The notes: generated by a model from the letters alone, not told the origin. A stretch of DNA of 64,000 nt from Allobosea vaviloviae (GCF_001298265.1 NZ_LGSZ01000025.1:124001-188000); one strand, 5' to 3'. Positions 1 to 9,371 are shown, numbered from the stretch's first letter. Numbers and translations are program-made.

Positions 1-443
1 GCGACTTCAAGATGCAGGGCTACGAGAACGGCTTTTATGTCGGCGGCTGCCTGTTCGACAACGTCACCAAGGACATGCGCATCTACAAGGAGGAGATCTT
101 CGGGCCGGTCCTCTCCGTCGTTCGTGCCGAGTCCTATGACGAGGCGCTGAAGCTGACCAACGACCATGAATACGGCAACGGCACCGCGATCTTCACCCGC
201 GATGGCGATGCGGCGCGCGACTTCGCCTCGAAGGTCCAGGTCGGCATGGTCGGCATCAACGTGCCGATCCCCGTGCCGCTGGCCTACTACACCTTCGGCG
301 GCTGGAAGCGCTCCTCCTTCGGTGTCCTCAACCAGCACGGGCCGGACTCGATCCGCTTCTACACCAAGACCAAGACGGTGACGGCACGCTGGCCGAGCGG
401 TATCAAGGATGGCGCGAGCTTTGTCATCCCGACGATGAACTGA
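1..443 (+). CDS. mmsA: Methylmalonate-semialdehyde dehydrogenase (CoA-acylating), C-terminal part
   Basis: The frame is open from the window edge (first full codon at base 3) and stops at 441-443, leaving about 146 C-terminal residues of an aldehyde dehydrogenase. Visible signatures are 'EEIFGPVLSV', 'GNGTAIFTRDG' and 'NVPIPVPLAYYTFGG', the last typical of the MmsA/IolA branch. That family oxidises methylmalonate semialdehyde to propionyl-CoA with NAD+ and CoA, late in valine and inositol breakdown. The catalytic cysteine and NAD-binding part lie upstream of the window. The acyl-CoA dehydrogenase and mmsB that follow on the same strand support a valine role. Only the 5' truncation by the window is odd. 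Confidence 0.93.
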   Translation, partial: DFKMQGYENGFYVGGCLFDNVTKDMRIYKEEIFGPVLSVVRAESYDEALKLTNDHEYGNGTAIFTRDGDAARDFASKVQVGMVGINVPIPVPLAYYTFGGWKRSSFGVLNQHGPDSIRFYTKTKTVTARWPSGIKDGASFVIPTMN

Positions 444-481
444 GGTCCGCCACATCGGGGCCTGGATCGGCGGAGGAGAGC

Positions 482-1021
482 ATGGGGCGACGATTGCGCA
501 TCATCGCATCCTTGCTCGTGCTCTTCTGCGGCGCGGCCCAGGCGGCCGCGCTGGAGCCGGCCGCGCCTCAGCAAGCCGTGTCTGTCGGCGACGCGCTCTG
601 CGAGGCCGAACCGGCAGAAGGCACGGTGCTGGACGAAGACCAGCAGCGCCAATGCCGGGCACTTCGGCAGGCCAGGATCGAGGAGACACGCCGGCGCAAT
701 CGGGAGCGGGTCCGGCAGGTGATCGAGGAGAACCGGCAACGGCGCGCGCTCGAGGCAAGCCTGCCGCCGCCGCCACCTCCGCCGGTGACCGTCGAGACCT
801 TCATGGAAGCCGGCAGCCTCTTCTATGGCGACGTGGTGGTGACGGATCGCGGACCAAGGGTCTTCATCGGGAAGCCACTCGAGGCCGCCACGCTGGAAGA
901 TTTCGTCGCGATCGATTCGCCGCGCTCACCGCACAGGGCACGCGCGACGCAATTCGACGGGGCTTTCCCCGAACGCAAGACGGCGCGGCCGCCCCCGCCG
1001 CGCCAACAGCGTCAACCTTGA
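482..1021 (+). CDS. Small secreted proline/arginine-rich protein of unknown function
   Basis: A 179-residue protein with a clear Sec signal: 'MGRRLR', a hydrophobic run and an Ala-rich cleavage region near residue 22. The mature part has a Gln/Glu/Arg-rich segment (residues about 50-90, probably helical), a run of seven prolines near residue 100, and a Pro/Arg-rich tail. I do not recognise a family. It sits 38 bases after mmsA and 13 bases before the acyl-CoA dehydrogenase on the same strand, so it is probably co-transcribed with valine catabolism, but nothing in it suggests an enzyme. Overlapping frames are open too, so the call rests on the signal peptide and the tight spacing. Confidence 0.6.
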   Translation: MGRRLRIIASLLVLFCGAAQAAALEPAAPQQAVSVGDALCEAEPAEGTVLDEDQQRQCRALRQARIEETRRRNRERVRQVIEENRQRRALEASLPPPPPPPVTVETFMEAGSLFYGDVVVTDRGPRVFIGKPLEAATLEDFVAIDSPRSPHRARATQFDGAFPERKTARPPPPRQQRQP

Positions 1022-1034
1022 AAGGGCGCCAGTC

Positions 1035-2189
1035 TTGAGTCTGTTTTCCCTGAGCGAGGACCAGATCGCGATCCGCGACATGGCCCAGGATTTCGCCGCC
1101 GAGACGCTCGCGCCCAACGCCATGCGCTGGGATGAGGAGAAGCATTTCCCTGTCGAGGAAATGCGCGCGGCCGCAGCGCTGGGCATGGGCGGCATCTACA
1201 TCGCCGAGGACGTCGGCGGCTCCGGCCTGAGCCGGCTCGATGCGGCTGTCATCTTCGAGGCGCTCTCGACCGGTTGCCCGACGGTGGCGGCCTATATCTC
1301 GATCCACAACATGTGCGCCTGGATGATCGACCGCTATGGCGACGAGGCGCAGCGTCAGGCCTTCCTGCCGAAGCTCTGCACCATGGAGCATCTGGCGAGC
1401 TACTGCCTGACCGAGCCCGGCGCCGGCTCGGACGCCGCCGCCCTCAAGACGAAGGCTGTGCGCGACGGCGACCATTATGTCCTCGACGGGCAGAAGCAGT
1501 TCATCTCGGGTGCCGGCGTCTCCGACGTCTATGTCGTGATGGTGCGCACCGGCGAGCCCGGGCCTGCGGGGATTTCGACCCTCGTCGTCGAGAAGGGCAC
1601 GCCCGGCCTGTCGTTCGGCGCCAACGAGAAGAAGATGGGCTGGAACGCCCAGCCGACGGCGGCGGTGATCTTCGAGAATTGCCGCGTGCCTGTCGCCAAC
1701 CGGCTGGGACCCGAGGGCATCGGCTTCAAGATCGCCATGGCCGGGCTCGATGGCGGGCGGCTCAACATCGGCGCCTGCTCGCTCGGCGGGGCGCAGGGCG
1801 CGCTCGACAAATCGATCGCCTATGCCGGGGAGCGCAAGGCCTTCGGCGCGCGGATCGCGGATTTCCAGGCGCTGCAGTTCAAGCTGGCGGACATGGCCAC
1901 CGAGCTGGAGGCGGCGCGCAGCCTGTTGTGGCGCGCGGCGGCGTCGCTTGATGCCAAGACGCCCGATGCGACGAAGCTCTGCGCCATGGCCAAGCGCGTC
2001 GCGACCGACACCGGATTCGCGGTCGCCAACGACGCACTCCAGATCCATGGCGGTTATGGCTATCTCGCCGATTACGGCATCGAGAAGATCGTCCGCGATC
2101 TCCGCGTCCACCAGATCCTCGAGGGGACCAACGAGGTGATGCGGATGATCGTGGCGCGCGGGCTGGTCGGCCGGGCGAAGGGAAACTGA
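1035..2189 (+). CDS. Acyl-CoA dehydrogenase, probably isobutyryl-CoA dehydrogenase
   Basis: This 384-residue flavoprotein has the full acyl-CoA dehydrogenase layout: N-terminal helical domain, middle beta domain with '[16 protein letters not shown]' and 'QKQFISGAG' (FAD and substrate contacts), and C-terminal helical domain with '[17 protein letters not shown]'. '[13 protein letters not shown]' near the C-terminus carries the catalytic Glu. Placed between mmsA and mmsB, it most likely oxidises isobutyryl-CoA to methacrylyl-CoA in valine degradation, passing electrons to ETF; a broader short/branched-chain substrate range is possible. The start is TTG at 1035 (14 bases past the previous stop, preceded by 'aaaggg'), which gives the normal N-terminus 'SLFSLSEDQ'. 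Confidence 0.92.
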   Translation: MSLFSLSEDQIAIRDMAQDFAAETLAPNAMRWDEEKHFPVEEMRAAAALGMGGIYIAEDVGGSGLSRLDAAVIFEALSTGCPTVAAYISIHNMCAWMIDRYGDEAQRQAFLPKLCTMEHLASYCLTEPGAGSDAAALKTKAVRDGDHYVLDGQKQFISGAGVSDVYVVMVRTGEPGPAGISTLVVEKGTPGLSFGANEKKMGWNAQPTAAVIFENCRVPVANRLGPEGIGFKIAMAGLDGGRLNIGACSLGGAQGALDKSIAYAGERKAFGARIADFQALQFKLADMATELEAARSLLWRAAASLDAKTPDATKLCAMAKRVATDTGFAVANDALQIHGGYGYLADYGIEKIVRDLRVHQILEGTNEVMRMIVARGLVGRAKGN

Positions 2190-2197
2190 GATTCGGC

Positions 2198-2272
2198 GTC
2201 ATTCTCGGGCGGAGCGAAGCGCAGACCCGAGAATCTCTGGCAGGAGATGGTCGGCTCAAGGCCGACCATGAC
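2198..2272. repeat. Intergenic palindromic repeat (GTCAT...ATGAC type)
   Basis: Two back-to-back hairpins fill the gap between the acyl-CoA dehydrogenase and mmsB. The first pairs 'attctcggg' with 'cccgagaat'; the second pairs 'tggtcggc' with 'gccgacca'. The outer ends are GTCAT and ATGAC. The internal 'gagcgaagcgcagacc' recurs in the element at 63072-63166, so this looks like a member of a dispersed REP-like family. Inside an operon it may stabilise mRNA or attenuate mmsB expression; that is inference. Confidence 0.8.
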
Positions 2273-2298
2273 GTCGCAACCAACAGGAGGACAGGACC

Positions 2299-3186
2299 AT
2301 GACCACAATCGCCTTTATCGGCCTCGGCAATATGGGCGGCCCGATGGCCGGCAACCTCGTCAAGGCGGGACATGAGGTCCGCGCTTTCGATCTCGTGCAG
2401 GCCTCCAAGGATGCGGCGGCCGAGCTCGGCGTCGGCATCGCCGGCTCGGGCAAGGAGGCCGTGGCGGATGCCGATATCATCGTGACCATGCTGCCGGCCG
2501 GCAAGCATGTGCTCTCGGTCTGGGCTGACATTCTGCCTGCGGTGAAAAAGGGTGCGCTGCTGATCGATTCCTCGACCATCGACGTCGAGAGCGCGCGCAA
2601 GGCGCATGCGCTGGCCGGGCAGCATGGGTGCCTGTCGCTCGACGCGCCCGTCTCCGGCGGCACCGGCGGGGCCAAGGGCGGCACGCTGACCTTCATGGTC
2701 GGCGGCTCCGACGAGGCCTTCGCGCTCGGCGAACCGGTGCTCAAGGCGATGGGCCGGCGCATCGTGCATTGCGGCGCGGCTGGAAACGGCCAGGCGGCCA
2801 AGATCTGCAACAACATGATCCTGGGCATCTCGATGATCGGCGTGTCGGAGGCCTTCGTACTGGCCGAGAAACTCGGCTTGTCGCACCAGGCGCTGTTCGA
2901 CGTCGCCTCGACATCGTCGGGGCAGTGCTGGTCGCTGACGACCTATTGCCCGGTGCCGGGCCCGGTGCCGACATCGCCTGCCAATAACGAGTACAAGCCG
3001 GGCTTCGCCTCGGCGCTGATGCTGAAGGATCTGAAGCTCTCGCAGGAGGCGGCGCAGACCGCCGGCGCCTCGACGCCGCTTGGCGCGGCCGCGACGCAGC
3101 TCTATGGGCTCCACAATGCCTGGGGCGAGGGTGGCGCTGACTTCTCGGCCATCGTCCATCTGCTCCGCGGGCGCGATGCTTCGTAG
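2299..3186 (+). CDS. mmsB: 3-hydroxyisobutyrate dehydrogenase
   Basis: A 295-residue NAD-dependent beta-hydroxyacid dehydrogenase. The N-terminal Rossmann motif is 'GLGNMGGPMAGNLVKAGH'; the substrate motif 'DAPVSGGTGGAKGGTL' is near residue 115; the catalytic Lys is in 'GNGQAAKICNNM' near residue 165. The 'PVPGPVPTSPANNEYKPGF' segment is typical of 3-hydroxyisobutyrate dehydrogenase rather than glyoxylate or tartronate reductases. It oxidises 3-hydroxyisobutyrate to methylmalonate semialdehyde, the substrate of MmsA. It follows the acyl-CoA dehydrogenase after a 109-base gap holding a palindromic repeat, and the ATG has a 'aggagg' site 7-12 bases upstream. The hydratase and hydrolase steps are not in the window. 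Confidence 0.94.
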   Translation: MTTIAFIGLGNMGGPMAGNLVKAGHEVRAFDLVQASKDAAAELGVGIAGSGKEAVADADIIVTMLPAGKHVLSVWADILPAVKKGALLIDSSTIDVESARKAHALAGQHGCLSLDAPVSGGTGGAKGGTLTFMVGGSDEAFALGEPVLKAMGRRIVHCGAAGNGQAAKICNNMILGISMIGVSEAFVLAEKLGLSHQALFDVASTSSGQCWSLTTYCPVPGPVPTSPANNEYKPGFASALMLKDLKLSQEAAQTAGASTPLGAAATQLYGLHNAWGEGGADFSAIVHLLRGRDAS

Positions 3187-3264
3187 GCGCCTCGCCCCGT
3201 GAAGCGGAGCTGCCTCGCGAAGTGCGCTTGCATGACGGCGCAAAGCGGGTTTAGGACGGTTGCC

Positions 3265-4221
3265 ATGAACGACGCCTCCCGCCCTCGCGAACGCTCGGCC
3301 CTCACGGGCTTTTCCGTCAACAGGCTCGACCGCCGCGAGGATCTGCGCAACAAGCCGGATGCGGTCTCGGCGCTGCGTCATCGGTCGGATACGCGGGTCG
3401 CGGTGGTCGCTGGGGAAACGCCGATCCTGAAGCGGCTCGACGGCGAGGCGTTGTCGGTCTGGTTCAGCCATGGCGAGACCCAGCTTCTCGGCGACGGGCT
3501 GGAGGAGGTCTTCCTCGGCCTTGCTCCCGACGGCGCCCCGCGCTTTGCCCGGCTGCTCGACCGCGCGCAGATCGAGCCCTTGCGGGAGCGGCCGGAATTG
3601 TTCGTCACCGATCTGCGCTCGGTGGCCCTGAAGCGCCTCGTGCCGGAAGACGAACTCGGGCCGCTCGGCCAGGGCAAGGCGCTGCTCGACTGGCACGCGC
3701 GCCATCGCTTTTGCGCCCAATGCGGCGCTCCGACCACGTCCGGCGCCGCAGGCACGAAGCGCGAATGCAGCGCCTGCGGCGCCCAGCATTTCCCGCGCAC
3801 CGACCCGGTCGTGATCATGCTGGTGACGCGCGGCGAGACCTGCCTGCTGGCGCGGCAGGCCCGTTTCGCGCCCGGCATGTATTCCTGCATCGCCGGCTTC
3901 ATCGAGCCCGGCGAGACCTTCGAGGATGCGGTGCGCCGCGAGAGCTGGGAGGAGGCCGGCCTGCGCGTCGGCACCGTTCGCTACATCGCCTCGCAGCCCT
4001 GGCCGTTTCCCTCCTCGCTGATGATCGGCTGCATCGCGGAAGCGCTGAACGACGAGATCGTGCTCGACATGACCGAGCTCGAGGCCGGGCGCTGGTTCAC
4101 CCGCGACGAAGCGCTGGCGATGCTCGAAGGCACCCATCCCGAGGGCTTCACCAGCCCGCAGCATCTTGCGATCGCCAACACGCTGCTCAAGGCCTGGGCG
4201 GTCGAGGGCGAGCGGGTCTAG
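3265..4221 (+). CDS. nudC: NADH pyrophosphatase, Nudix family
   Basis: The 318-residue protein has the NudC architecture: an N-terminal domain, a zinc ribbon with 'CAQCG' and 'CSACG' near residues 150-175, then a Nudix domain with 'GFIEPGETFEDAVRRE' and 'EEAG'. The motif 'SQPWPFPSSLM' right after the Nudix box is diagnostic of NADH pyrophosphatases, which hydrolyse NAD(H) to NMN(H) and AMP and can remove NAD caps from RNA. I chose ATG 3265 over GTG 3199 because the family begins near 'SVNRLDRRED' and the 22 extra residues look non-native. The stop overlaps the convergent gene by 4 bases. Confidence 0.93.
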   Translation: MNDASRPRERSALTGFSVNRLDRREDLRNKPDAVSALRHRSDTRVAVVAGETPILKRLDGEALSVWFSHGETQLLGDGLEEVFLGLAPDGAPRFARLLDRAQIEPLRERPELFVTDLRSVALKRLVPEDELGPLGQGKALLDWHARHRFCAQCGAPTTSGAAGTKRECSACGAQHFPRTDPVVIMLVTRGETCLLARQARFAPGMYSCIAGFIEPGETFEDAVRRESWEEAGLRVGTVRYIASQPWPFPSSLMIGCIAEALNDEIVLDMTELEAGRWFTRDEALAMLEGTHPEGFTSPQHLAIANTLLKAWAVEGERV

Positions 4222-4895
4222 CTCAACTCTTTCATGCCTGCCGGCGTTTCGATCCGCGCCAGATAGCGCGTGTTTGCGCCCGGCAAGATCTCGGGCGGGC
4301 GATCGATGGACAGTTCATCGTAGAGCTTCGCGATCCTGTCCGGCTCCGGATGGGCGAGGACCAGCGACAGCAATCTCGCGCCGAGGTCGGCCATCGTCGC
4401 CATCGCGCGCGGCTTACCGCGCCGGTCGATGAGCGAGGGCATCGCCCCGCTGAGAGGCAGCGAACCGTCTTCGGGGATCGCGAAATCGAAGGACGAGTCG
4501 ATCGGCGGCAGCGCGACCTTGCAGCCGAAGATGGCTTCGCGGCCGGCCAGCACCGCATCGATGCCGTCGACCCGCGCGACCGAGCCGCGCAGGCGGCGCC
4601 CATCGTCCCAGGCCCGCCTGACGCCCGCCTGATCGTCCAGGCCGAACCAGCGCGCACGGCCAGGGTGGCGACCATCGGGGTCGAGTGCGACGATCTCCAG
4701 ATAGACGGAGCCACCGAGCTGCAGCAGGTGGTTGTGGGTGCCCATGTAGCCGTGGCGCTGCCCGAAGGGGACATCGAGGTCCAGGCAGGCCCGGACATGC
4801 GCGACGCCCTCGGCCAGCGAGGGCGCGATCACCGTGAGATGGTCGAGCCTCAGCCAGGGCCGCTTCGGCACGAAGGCAGGGATCGCCTCGGCCAC
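4218..4895 (-). CDS. VOC/glyoxalase-like domain protein
   Basis: A 225-residue protein beginning with a 'LDHLTVIAPSLAEGV' beta strand and helix, followed by 'GTHNHLLQLGGSVYLEIVALDP', the arrangement of the Glyoxalase_3-type vicinal-oxygen-chelate family. The His in 'GTHNHL' and the Glu in 'YLEI' are plausible metal ligands. The substrate is unknown; family members are usually annotated only by fold. It converges on nudC (4-base overlap of the ends) and lies 15 bases downstream of pheA on the same strand, so it is probably the last gene of a kdsB-pheA transcript. Confidence 0.8.
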   Translation of the reverse strand: MAEAIPAFVPKRPWLRLDHLTVIAPSLAEGVAHVRACLDLDVPFGQRHGYMGTHNHLLQLGGSVYLEIVALDPDGRHPGRARWFGLDDQAGVRRAWDDGRRLRGSVARVDGIDAVLAGREAIFGCKVALPPIDSSFDFAIPEDGSLPLSGAMPSLIDRRGKPRAMATMADLGARLLSLVLAHPEPDRIAKLYDELSIDRPPEILPGANTRYLARIETPAGMKELS

Positions 4896-4910
4896 GACCG
4901 CTGCCCTGCC

Positions 4911-5765
4911 TTACTCCGCCGCCTCGGCGAAGCTGTCGCGGAACGGATTGGCGGGATAGACGCCGAGGATCCTGACCTCCTTCGAGAAGAAGGCGAGTTC
5001 GTCGAGCGCGCGGCGCAGCGCCGGATCGTCAGGGTGCCCCTCGACATCGGCGTAGAACATCGTCGCCGAGAAATGCCCGTCGACCATGTAGCTTTCGAGC
5101 TTGGTCATGTTGACGCCGTTGGTGGCGAAGCCGCCCATCGCCTTGTAGAGCGCCGCCGGCAGGTTGCGGACCTGGAAGATCAGCGTCGTCACCGTCTTGG
5201 AGGCTCCCTGGCGAACGAATTCCGGGTATTTCGACAGGATCACGAAGCGCGTGGTGTTGTGCTTCTCGTCCTCGATGTCCTCCATCAGGATGTCGAGCCC
5301 GTAGACCTCGGCTGCGATGCGGGGCGCGATCGCGGCGCGGCTGAGATCGGCGGCCTCGGAGACCTGCCGCGCGGAGCCTGCGGTATCGGCGGCGACCTCG
5401 GCCTTCAGCCCGAGCTTGCGGATGATCTTGCGGCATTGGCCGAGCGCATGGATGTGGCTCTGCACGGTCTTCACCGTCGCCAGCGTCGCGCCCTTCACCG
5501 CCATCAGATGGAAGCGGATCGGCAGGAAATGCTCGCCGATGATGTGCAGCCCTGAGCGCGGCAGCAGATGGTGGATGTCGGCGACGCGGCCGGCGATCGA
5601 GTTGTCGATCGGGATCATGCCGTAGCGGGCCGTGCCGTCCGAGACCGCGGCCAGCGCATCCTCGAAGGTGGCGCAGGGCAGGAGCTCGCAATCGGGGAAA
5701 ACCGCGAGAGCGGCCTGCGACGAGAAGGCGCCGGGCTCGCCCTGATAGGACACGATGACGGACAT
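4911..5765 (-). CDS. pheA: Prephenate dehydratase
   Basis: A 284-residue monofunctional enzyme that converts prephenate to phenylpyruvate in phenylalanine synthesis. The catalytic PDT domain spans about residues 5-185 with 'YQGEPGAFSSQAAL', 'IPIDNSIAGRV' and the key 'NTTRF' motif near residue 170. The C-terminal ACT domain (about 195-275) has 'NMTKLESYMVDG', the 'ESxx' element that binds Phe for feedback inhibition. No chorismate mutase domain is present. It is 24 bases downstream of kdsB on the same strand. Start ATG at 5763-5765. Confidence 0.95.
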   Translation of the reverse strand: MSVIVSYQGEPGAFSSQAALAVFPDCELLPCATFEDALAAVSDGTARYGMIPIDNSIAGRVADIHHLLPRSGLHIIGEHFLPIRFHLMAVKGATLATVKTVQSHIHALGQCRKIIRKLGLKAEVAADTAGSARQVSEAADLSRAAIAPRIAAEVYGLDILMEDIEDEKHNTTRFVILSKYPEFVRQGASKTVTTLIFQVRNLPAALYKAMGGFATNGVNMTKLESYMVDGHFSATMFYADVEGHPDDPALRRALDELAFFSKEVRILGVYPANPFRDSFAEAAE

Positions 5766-5789
5766 GAGGCTTCAGGCTCCGGCGCGGGC

Positions 5790-6527
5790 TTACTGGCGAG
5801 CTTGGAGGATCGCGCGGGCGCGATCCAGATCGGGCGGCGTATCGACGCCACGGGGGACATGATCGATGATCATCGCGTCGATGCGCATGCCGTCCTCGAT
5901 CGCCCGCAACTGCTCGAGGCTCTCGCGCTTCTCCAGAGGCGACTGCGGCAGGCTGACGAAACGGTTCAGCGCGGCGCGGCGGTAGGCGTAGATTCCGACA
6001 TGGTGGTAGAGCGGCCCATCCCCATAGGGGGCGGTCGCGCGCGTGAAATAGAGCGCGCGCAGCCGGGCCGGGGTGACATGGCTGCCGACGAGCTTGACCA
6101 CGCTCGGCGCGGCCTTCTCTTCCTCGTCCGTGATCAGGCCCACCAGCGTCGCGATCGAGACCTCCGAATCGGCGAGCGGGATCATCGAGGCCGCGATGGC
6201 GGCGGGCTCCAGCGTCGGAAAATCACCCTGAACGTTGACGATGACGTCGTGCCGACCCTGCGGGTCGAGGATGTCGGCGGCCTCCTTGATGCGGTCGGAG
6301 CCGGAAGGGTGATCGTCGCGCGTCATCACCGCCCGCCCACCCACGGCCTCGATGGCGGCACAGATGTCGGGCGAATCCGTCGCCACCGCGACAGGCCCGA
6401 TATCGGCCGCGACCGCGCGCCGCCAGACCCGCACGATCATCGGCTCGCCATGGATGTCGGCAAGCGGTTTGCCGGGCAGGCGCGTCGCCTTCAGGCGCGC
6501 CGGAATCAGGATCATCGGGTCGGACAT
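5790..6527 (-). CDS. kdsB: 3-deoxy-manno-octulosonate cytidylyltransferase
   Basis: CMP-Kdo synthetase (245 residues), which activates Kdo with CTP before its transfer to lipid A. Seen: '[19 protein letters not shown]' (CTP-binding loop) at the N-terminus, '[12 protein letters not shown]', '[12 protein letters not shown]' and '[11 protein letters not shown]'. The usual 'GDEP' is 'GDFP' here, a variant I would not call inactivating. I chose ATG 6525-6527 because the upstream extension to 6590 ('[11 protein letters not shown]...') is not family-like. It heads the kdsB-pheA unit and diverges from the cytochrome c gene. Confidence 0.93.
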   Translation of the reverse strand: MSDPMILIPARLKATRLPGKPLADIHGEPMIVRVWRRAVAADIGPVAVATDSPDICAAIEAVGGRAVMTRDDHPSGSDRIKEAADILDPQGRHDVIVNVQGDFPTLEPAAIAASMIPLADSEVSIATLVGLITDEEEKAAPSVVKLVGSHVTPARLRALYFTRATAPYGDGPLYHHVGIYAYRRAALNRFVSLPQSPLEKRESLEQLRAIEDGMRIDAMIIDHVPRGVDTPPDLDRARAILQARQ

Positions 6528-6748
6528 CGGAATCGGCGAACTCTTTGGTCGGTGCAGGCAGCGGGGGGCCTGCGCAGGTTGCCGCTGCAAGCGTCAAAAG
6601 GTCTCAAAGCGGAGGGTGCTTATACGAGTTGCAATGAAGCGCGCAAAGCGGTTAAGCAACGCTCGGGTGTCGGTGCTTCCAGGCTCCGGCCAATGCGATG
6701 TCTTGCCTCCTGCGCCATGGGCGCATGACGGCCGAGGGTTCGGATACG

Positions 6749-7288
6749 ATGGATATCGAAACCAACAAGATCGCCGGCGCGGCTCTCTCCACGCTGCTCG
6801 TGGTGATGGGCCTCAACATGGTCGCCGGCATCGCCTTCGCCCCGCACAAGCCGGCGGTTCCGGGCTTCGATCTGCCGAGCGCCGAGCCGGCCTCAGCCGC
6901 AGGCGCGGCGGCTCCCGCGGCCGACGAGCCGATCGTGGTGCGTCTCGCCAAGGCCGACCCGGCCAAGGGCGAAAAGGCCGTCGGCGCCTGCAAGGCCTGC
7001 CACACCTTCGAGAAGGGCGGCGCCAACAAGATCGGCCCGCATCTCTACGACGTCTACGCCCGCCCGAAGGCCAGCGTCGACGGCTTCGCCTATTCCGCGG
7101 CCCTCAAGGGCAAGGCGGGCGAGAAATGGGAGGCCGAACAGCTCGACGGCTTCCTGAAGAACCCGAAGGCCTATCTGCCGGGCACGATCATGGCGTTCGC
7201 GGGCATCAGCCGCCCCGACACGCGGGCCGACGTCGTCGCCTATCTCAATACGCTGGCCGAGGCGCCCAAGCCCCTGCCGAAGCCCTGA
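6749..7288 (+). CDS. Membrane-anchored class I cytochrome c (CycM-like)
   Basis: The 179-residue protein begins 'MDIETNKIAGAALSTL' and has one N-terminal hydrophobic segment (about residues 8-30) that is more likely an uncleaved anchor than a signal peptide. An Ala/Pro-rich linker follows, then a single haem domain with 'CKACH' near residue 90, an 'IGPHLYDVYARPK' loop, and a distal Met in 'GTIMAFAGI'. Such cytochromes shuttle electrons between the bc1 complex and terminal oxidase. ATG 6749 was preferred over 6698 and 6725 because the family starts at the anchor. It is followed by a clear terminator at 7320-7346. Confidence 0.9.
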   Translation: MDIETNKIAGAALSTLLVVMGLNMVAGIAFAPHKPAVPGFDLPSAEPASAAGAAAPAADEPIVVRLAKADPAKGEKAVGACKACHTFEKGGANKIGPHLYDVYARPKASVDGFAYSAALKGKAGEKWEAEQLDGFLKNPKAYLPGTIMAFAGISRPDTRADVVAYLNTLAEAPKPLPKP

Positions 7289-7319
7289 GCGGGCCCTCCC
7301 GTCAGCGCAGACGCATTCG

Positions 7320-7346
7320 AAGCCGGGCCCTTTCGCCCGGCTTTTG
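7320..7346 (+). terminator. Rho-independent terminator after the cytochrome c gene
   Basis: A perfect 9-bp stem, 'aagccgggc' with 'gcccggctt', closes a 6-base loop 'cctttc' and runs into a T-rich tail ('tttgcttt'). It lies 32 bases past the cytochrome c stop. Confidence 0.88.
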
Positions 7347-7502
7347 CTTTGCCGAGGGCTGCCGTTCATCGCCGTTTCGCTTGCACCTGCCATGGTGTTG
7401 CCGCCACGATGTCGTCGAGTGGCATGGTTGCGCGCGTCGATCCGGCGGGCGACATGACACGAGGCGATTCGCCTGAACCGGCCGACCAGGAGACGCGACA
7501 CG

Positions 7503-9371
7503 ATGACGACCCGCCTCACCCGCCGCAGAGTTCTGGAAGCTGCCGCGCTGGCGGCTGCGGGAGCGGCGCTGCCGGGCATGGGCGGACGCGCCTTCGCGCA
7601 GGCCGCGGAGGCTCACGGCCTCTCGACCTTTGGCGAGCTCGGTCTGCCCCAGGATTTTCCGCATTTTCCCTATGTCAACCCGAAGGCCCCCAAGGGCGGC
7701 ACGCTGACCGTGCAAATCAAGCAGGCGAGCGGCAACCAGAGCTTCGACACCTTCAATACGCTCAACACCTTCGTCCTGCAGGGCGACGGCGCTGCCGGCA
7801 TGGACGCCTGCTTCGACAGCCTGATGGCCGGGTCGGGCGACGAGCCGGGCACCGTCTATGGATTGCTGGCCAAGAGCGTCGCGGTGTCGCCGGACAAGCT
7901 GACCTATCGTTTCCGGCTGCGGCCCGAGGCGCGCTTCCATGACGGCAGCCGGGTGACGGCTGCCGACGTCGCCTTCAGCATGAACCTGCTCAAGAGCAAG
8001 GGCCACCCGTCCTACCGCCTGATCCTCGGCGAATTGGTCTCCGCCACGGCAGAGGGGCGGGACATCCTCGTCGCGCAACTATCACCCAAGCGCAGCCGCG
8101 ACCTGCACCTCGTCGTCGCCGGCCTGCCGGTGTTCTCGGAGGCGTACTGGTCCACCCGGAATTTCGAGGCCTCGACGCTGGAACCGCCCCTGGGCTCGGG
8201 AGCCTACAAGGTCGGCCGCTTCGAGCAGGGGCGCTTCATCGAATTCGAGCGCGTCGCGAACTACTGGGCCAAGGATCTGCCGGTGAACATCGGCGTCAAC
8301 AATTTCGACCGCGTGCGCTGGGAGTATTTCCGCGACCGTCAGGTCGCGTTCGAGGCGTTCAAGAGCGGCGTCGTCACCTTCCAGCAGGAGTTCACTTCGC
8401 GCATCTGGGCGACCGGCTACGACTTCCCGGCGATCCACGACGGAAAGGTCAAGAAGGAGTCGTTGCCGAAGACCGACCCGGTCGGCTCGCAGGGGTGGGT
8501 CTACAATCTGCGGCGGGAGAAATTCGCTGATCCACGCATTCGCGAGGCTCTCGGGCTCTGCTTCGACTTCGAGTGGACGCGCAAGACCATCATGTTCGGC
8601 TTCTACGAGCGGATGACCTCCTATTTCGAGAACTCGGATTCCAAGGCCGTCGGCAAGCCATCGCCAGAGGAACTCGCCCTGCTCGAGCCTTTCCGCGGCA
8701 AGGTGCCCGACGAGGTGTTCGGCGAGCCCTTCCTGCCGCCGGTCTCCGACGGTTCGGGCAGCGATCGCGCCCTGCTGCGCCGCGCCGACGAGATGCTGCG
8801 CGCCGCCGGCTGCAAGCGGGACGGCAACATCCTGAGGCTGCCGAGCGGCCAGCCCTTCGAGATCGAGTTCCTGGACTCGCAGGGCGCGTTGCAGCCCCAC
8901 ACCCAGCCCTTCCAGGCCAATCTGAAGCGGCTGGGCATCAACGCCACCTCGCGCATCGTCGACGGCGCCCAGTACCAGCGCAGGCTCGACGAGTTCGACT
9001 TCGACATCATCAGCCGCGCGCTCGGCGGCAGCGCCATCCCCAGCGATTCGCTGCGCATCGTCTACGGGTCGCAGGCTGCGAAGACGCGCGGCTCGCGCAA
9101 TGTGGGCGGCATCAGCGATCCCGCCATCGACGCGATGATCGAGGCCATCGGCCAGGCCGACAGCTACGCCAAGGTGGTCGTCGCCGCGAAATGCCTCGAC
9201 CGGCTGTTGCGCGCCGGACGCTACTGGATTCCGATGTGGTGGAACGACGAGGAATGGATCGCGCATTGGGACATGTTCGACCGGCCACAGACGAAGCCCA
9301 AATTCGGCTCGGGCGCGCCCTCGATCTGGTGGTACGACGCCGCTAAGGCGAAGCGGATCGGGAAGGCGTGA
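7503..9371 (+). CDS. Peptide-type ABC transporter substrate-binding protein (YejA-like)
   Basis: A 622-residue family 5 solute-binding protein. A Tat-like signal ('TRRRVLEAAALAAAG...', cleavage near 'AFAQA', residue 35) directs it to the periplasm. The motif 'FPHFPYVNPKAPKGG' just after the signal is characteristic of the YejA branch, associated with oligopeptide and microcin C-type uptake. 'SFDTFNTLNTFVLQG' and 'LTYRFRLRPEARFHDG' are typical family 5 blocks. It starts an operon with two permeases and a double ATPase. The actual substrate is not readable from sequence. Confidence 0.9.
   Translation: MTTRLTRRRVLEAAALAAAGAALPGMGGRAFAQAAEAHGLSTFGELGLPQDFPHFPYVNPKAPKGGTLTVQIKQASGNQSFDTFNTLNTFVLQGDGAAGMDACFDSLMAGSGDEPGTVYGLLAKSVAVSPDKLTYRFRLRPEARFHDGSRVTAADVAFSMNLLKSKGHPSYRLILGELVSATAEGRDILVAQLSPKRSRDLHLVVAGLPVFSEAYWSTRNFEASTLEPPLGSGAYKVGRFEQGRFIEFERVANYWAKDLPVNIGVNNFDRVRWEYFRDRQVAFEAFKSGVVTFQQEFTSRIWATGYDFPAIHDGKVKKESLPKTDPVGSQGWVYNLRREKFADPRIREALGLCFDFEWTRKTIMFGFYERMTSYFENSDSKAVGKPSPEELALLEPFRGKVPDEVFGEPFLPPVSDGSGSDRALLRRADEMLRAAGCKRDGNILRLPSGQPFEIEFLDSQGALQPHTQPFQANLKRLGINATSRIVDGAQYQRRLDEFDFDIISRALGGSAIPSDSLRIVYGSQAAKTRGSRNVGGISDPAIDAMIEAIGQADSYAKVVVAAKCLDRLLRAGRYWIPMWWNDEEWIAHWDMFDRPQTKPKFGSGAPSIWWYDAAKAKRIGKA

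Noticed and set aside
1879-4164. A 761-codon open frame on the minus strand
   Set aside because: It runs antisense to the acyl-CoA dehydrogenase, mmsB and nudC, shows no domain motifs, and is an expected by-product of high-GC codon use.
3711-5555. A 614-codon open frame on the plus strand
   Set aside because: Overlaps nudC, the glyoxalase-fold gene and pheA in a shadow frame; composition is Arg/Ala/Asp-rich with no recognisable fold.
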